DNA of 64,000 nt. Source: Glomus cerebriforme. Its lineage: Eukaryota; Glomeromycota; Glomeromycetes; Glomerales; Glomeraceae. Below are positions 60,831 to 64,000 of the stretch, piece after piece. Numbering within the stretch: position 1 is the first letter of the stretch; every line of letters starts with the position of its first letter. A model generated the notes under the pieces. It did not search any database and was not told the origin of the DNA. It was given only the letters and a program-made list of their open reading frames with translations. The stretch spans positions 539,094 through 603,093 of the forward strand of contig QKYT01000001.1 of assembly GCA_003550305.1 (NCBI GenBank), given 5' to 3'. The position numbers and the translations under genes are program-made.

Positions 60831-63253
60831 TCATATCATAAGAATTTCATCAATATCCTCCAGTATAGGTTTTAAATCATAAAAGAAGAAATCTTCGGGT
60901 AAATATAACCAATCTCGTACCCTTTCACTATTTTCAATTGGAAAGGAAGAATAGATTTTCTTACGCAACTCCTCCTGTTCCTTAAATTCAGTTTGAATGA
61001 TTGCGAAAAAGTTGAAGATTTTTTTGTAATATGAAATTGAATCAAAAGAAAATGGAATCATATAAGATGCCATTTCAACGGCCAAGTACTTCTTTTTGTC
61101 TGCGAGTGATACGAAAAATAATGTAAGCCGATCACCAACAATTTGAATGCTATAAGTCTTTATTCCTTTAGCGTCCTTGACATTACAATCTAAGTTATTG
61201 CCAAGGATTCGGCAAAGACTACAAAGAGACATCATCAATAACTTCTTTACATCTCCGACTGTGTGTGTAATTGTGGCTTTAAATGGAGGACCTAATACCT
61301 CAGTGTTCATCACTTCCATTCCATCTGACAAACGTAAAACAAGTAAATCTGTCTTTCGCGGTCCAATATCATCTGCAAACATGTTATTAGCTTCTTTTAT
61401 CGAAGTGATGTTCTTCTCAATCCACTCGTACTTAATGTCTGGAAATGCGTTTCGAAATGCTCGGAATATAGGAGATAAACATTCGACAATAAATGTTCGC
61501 TCAGATATATCACGATCTAAGACTCTTGGTAATCTGTATTTAAAGTTTGCAGTAAAGTCTAAAAGTGCGTACCATATAAAGAAGTTGAACCTAGCCTCCT
61601 CTGTCTGGTTATCCCCTTTAACAATTGTATCATTAAAGATCTTTGATTCGATTTGTGCATATTCTGTTTTAAATATCGATTCAAGCTTCTTAACCAAAGA
61701 TTCCTGCAAAACAAATCGATCTTTCATTAGAAACAACTTTTCGATTTCTTCATAAGCTCCCTCTTCGACAGTTTCCTTGACATAATTTATTGTTATGCGA
61801 AACGCACAAACAAGATATGGTGAATATTTATCACACATCTGTTTTGTTACAATTGGTTTGTTTGGTGTATTGATCAAAACTTGTTGTGCCGGTTGAACTA
61901 CTGGACATGGTGTAGACTCACGTGAAGTGAAAAAATCTTCTGAAATATCAAATGATGTCAGGATTTGGGGTGTACTTTGCGCGATAGTATTATCTTCTGA
62001 ATTATTTAATGATGTTATGGTTGGTTGAGCTTGGAATGTACTTGGACTGATTTCAACCAAAGTAGTATCTTCCAAGGTATTTGATATCATGGTTAGTTGA
62101 ACCGAACTTGGAGTATTTTCATCTTCTAAAGTTTCTTTTTCATCTTTGTCCATACCATCACGCTTCGCTTTTCCACATGATCGGTTTGAACTTAGTTTTT
62201 TATTCTTAATAGACTCCGAATCAGAAATCAGAACATTTACGATCGTTGCAAAACAGTAAAAAAATATATATCAAAATTACTTGTTTTTCTGTGTAATCTG
62301 GATCCAATGAATGATCTTCTTCTTCTGAACTCTCAGTATAACTTATTAATTTCCTTTTTCTAACCGGATTCTTTCAGCAAGAAAAGTTATAAATCAGTTT
62401 CAATATAATTATTATTCAATCCTTAACTAGACCCACTTTTTTTGTCAGCTTCACATCACGATCAATAATGGTGAGATCTTCAGCGATGTTCTTATGGAAT
62501 GCCACTACTGTGGTGGTATGTTCTTGCAAATATTTTGACTGTACAGAAAATAAGGGTTAATAAATTCCAAAAACATAAATCATTAATAAAAAAGGTACCT
62601 TAATCTTAGCTAGTTGTACGGCTTCCTAGCTTTTTATCTGTGCCAGTCGAATAGCTTCCTCGTTTTTGATTTTCTTCAAATTTGGCATTGATTTAAAATA
62701 ATAACTTTGACTTCTGGATAACTTCCAAGCCTAATATAAAAAGAAACAAATTTGTAATAAACATTCTTTTTATTTTTCTTTATTTCATAAATGAGGAAAG
62801 CCTAATAGTTCAACACTCCAGCCGACTAATAGTCCTGAAGTGTGTTACAGAAGTTTAAAAGCTCAAATGATATAAGAAGTTGTAGCGGACTAATAGTTCA
62901 ATACTCCAGCCGACTAATAGTCCTGAAGTGTGCTACAGAAGTTTAAAAGCTCAAATGATATAAGTTGTAGCGAACTAATAGTTCAACACTCCAGCCGACT
63001 AATAGTCCTGAAGTGTGCTACAGCAACTTAAATCATTCATTCTTTACAAACTAATACTCACTTCAAAATCCTCGTACATTTGGTTTACTTTCATTTTTGT
63101 TCCTTCCAAAAAAGATTGATTAAGCGTTTTCTCCATAGATTTTTTCATATAATCTAAAATTCTTTTCTTTTTTGAAATGTTAATGGTGCACCACTCAGCA
63201 AAGTGGTTAAGAGACCAACTTTCAGAAGAGGTGGTATCAAAATATCCGTCCAT
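60831..63253 (-). CDS. Lineage-specific multi-copy-family protein, interrupted by one stop
   Basis: The 3' exon, open from an internal ATG at 62153, encodes 440 residues. Upstream exons fit in frame: 63253-63062, 62730-62599, 62538-62428, 62370-62281 and 62213-60831, about 635 codons in total. A TAG interrupts exon 2 after LAQIKS, where the matching half of a duplication (EEAIRLAQIK / EAVQLAKIK) has GAG. So either the copy is damaged or only the shorter product is made. The first exon reads SWSLNHFAEWCTINISKKKR. The C-terminal region has ERTFIVECLSPIFRAFRNAF, DIGPRKTDLLVLR and MNTEVLGPP; the D...E arrangement recalls PD-(D/E)XK nuclease-like domains, but the catalytic lysine is not evident. 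That assignment is weak. Two donors are possible for exon 3 (62428 or 62437). Function unknown. Confidence 0.6.
62802..63023. repeat. Minisatellite, 85-88 base unit, about 2.6 copies
   Basis: Units start at 62802, 62890 and 62975 with CTAATAGTTCAA.ACTCCAG and are nearly identical; the third is partial. The array lies inside the first intron (62731-63061) of the minus-strand gene. Confidence 0.9.
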
Positions 63254-63284
63254 TATTTGAAAGCGAGCTTTGTCAAAAGTCAAA

Positions 63285-63354
63285 ACGCGTAAATATATAA
63301 CATTTTTTTTTTTGCAAAGCCTAATTTCGTCACTCACGCGTGAATATATAACAT
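63285..63354. promoter_or_regulatory. Duplicated ACGCGT-containing motif upstream of a gene
   Basis: Nineteen-base direct repeats at 63285-63303 and 63336-63354 (ACGCGTAAATATATAACAT, one mismatch) lie 32-101 bases upstream of the ATG at 63253. ACGCGT is the core of the MluI cell-cycle box in yeasts; a regulatory role here is inference only. Confidence 0.35.
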
Positions 63355-63676
63355 ACTGTATTTATGACATAAAAAAAATCATGTATGCGTGACACGTGTG
63401 TGAAATTTATTTTAACTACCCCGACAAAAATAACTACCCCTGCATTGCCATAAAAAAATCACTATTACGTGATATTGCATATGTTTTTTGTGTGCCAGGT
63501 TGGTGGCGCATGCGGTGACAAATAAGCGTGATAAATAGGGTTCACACCACCATAAAAAAACTAATAAGTCCCCCAGATAAATAGTAATTTTGAATCACAG
63601 CTGGATGTCACGCCAGTGACAAAAAAATATGCAGCTACACATGATATCACGTGCAAGTCCATATTATATATGCATG

Positions 63677-63995
63677 ACCTAAATGTGTGACAGGTTATGC
63701 CGATTATACTGTTTGATGTATATGATGCATGTTTTTAAAAAAACGTGTATAAGTCAAAATTTACAACAAAAACCTTCTTTATCACTTTAAGTAAACTTGC
63801 AGAGTAACCAAAAATACACTTCTAAACATAATTTCAAAAGGTAAAAATAGTTTATTAAAGTCTTTTTTTTTGAGAAAATAAATTTTTTGTAAAAAAATTG
63901 TTGCGGCTCATGTACCGAACATTTTGTTGATCATTTCTAAAAAAGTATTTTAAAGTACAATATATCCTGCAGCATAACTTGTCACACATTTAGGT
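63677..63995. mobile_element. Probable small inverted-repeat element (MITE-like)
   Basis: Arms at 63677-63700 and 63972-63995 (ACCTAAATGTGTGACAGGTT onward) are inverted and match at 23 of 24 bases, spanning about 320 bases of non-coding sequence. The right end touches the window edge, so outer boundaries and a target duplication cannot be judged. Confidence 0.55.
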
Positions 63996-64000
63996 TGTCA

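Noticed and set aside
61177..61755. 192-codon open frame on the plus strand
   Set aside because: It is antisense to the well-supported minus-strand exon 62213-60831 and its protein resembles nothing.
1..64000. tRNA, rRNA or CRISPR array
   Set aside because: Scanning by eye for T-loop-like GTTCGA contexts, rRNA blocks and regularly spaced repeats with unique spacers gave nothing convincing; the regular array at 56462-57229 has splice-site borders and variable spacers typical of introns, not CRISPR.

Overview
The window looks like nuclear DNA of an arbuscular mycorrhizal fungus, most likely Rhizophagus (Glomeromycotina). It is very AT-rich, genes carry many short GT...AG introns (about 50-110 bases), and it mixes conserved fungal housekeeping genes with intronless F-box-like genes, lineage-specific multi-copy protein families, decayed genes and transposable-element debris. 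The organism is inferred from this style, not from a database match. Exon joins were worked out by hand; each one given for the multi-exon genes keeps an open frame and rebuilds a recognisable protein, or an uninterrupted one for the unknown gene.

Bases 1-11000 hold the most coherent block: an FAD-dependent amine-oxidase-like protein (minus), an unrecognised Ser/Lys-rich protein (plus), a DUF1365 protein with a long C-terminal extension (minus) and a cyclopropane-fatty-acyl-phospholipid-synthase-like methyltransferase (plus). Three of these families are often adjacent in bacteria and are linked there to modification of membrane fatty acids, so this is a candidate lipid-modification cluster in a fungus. 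Bases 12000-19600 carry two conserved single-copy-type genes: EPL1 (NuA4 acetyltransferase subunit) and ALG12 (ER mannosyltransferase of N-glycan assembly).

Bases 21000-26500 hold two F-box-like genes. Bases 26500-42400 are dominated by two extremely AT-rich deserts made at least partly of decayed repeats; between them lies a divergent pair of paralogous multi-pass membrane proteins and a broken gene. Bases 43000-53400 hold a NIPA-type transporter, an S9 serine peptidase cut by a 765-base assembly gap, and a leukotriene-A4-hydrolase-type M1 aminopeptidase; a third F-box-like gene follows.

From 56000 to the end the sequence is accessory. A 1.35 kb element with about 170-base terminal inverted repeats encloses a tandem array of tiny exons (17-33 bases) on the minus strand, each flanked by splice-site-like sequences. 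After it come a decayed unknown gene, a broken Myb/SANT-like gene, a multi-copy-family gene with one nonsense codon and a minisatellite in its intron, and part of a small inverted-repeat element. The mini-exon array and the fatty-acid cluster are the two observations most worth following up. No rRNA, convincing tRNA or CRISPR array was seen.
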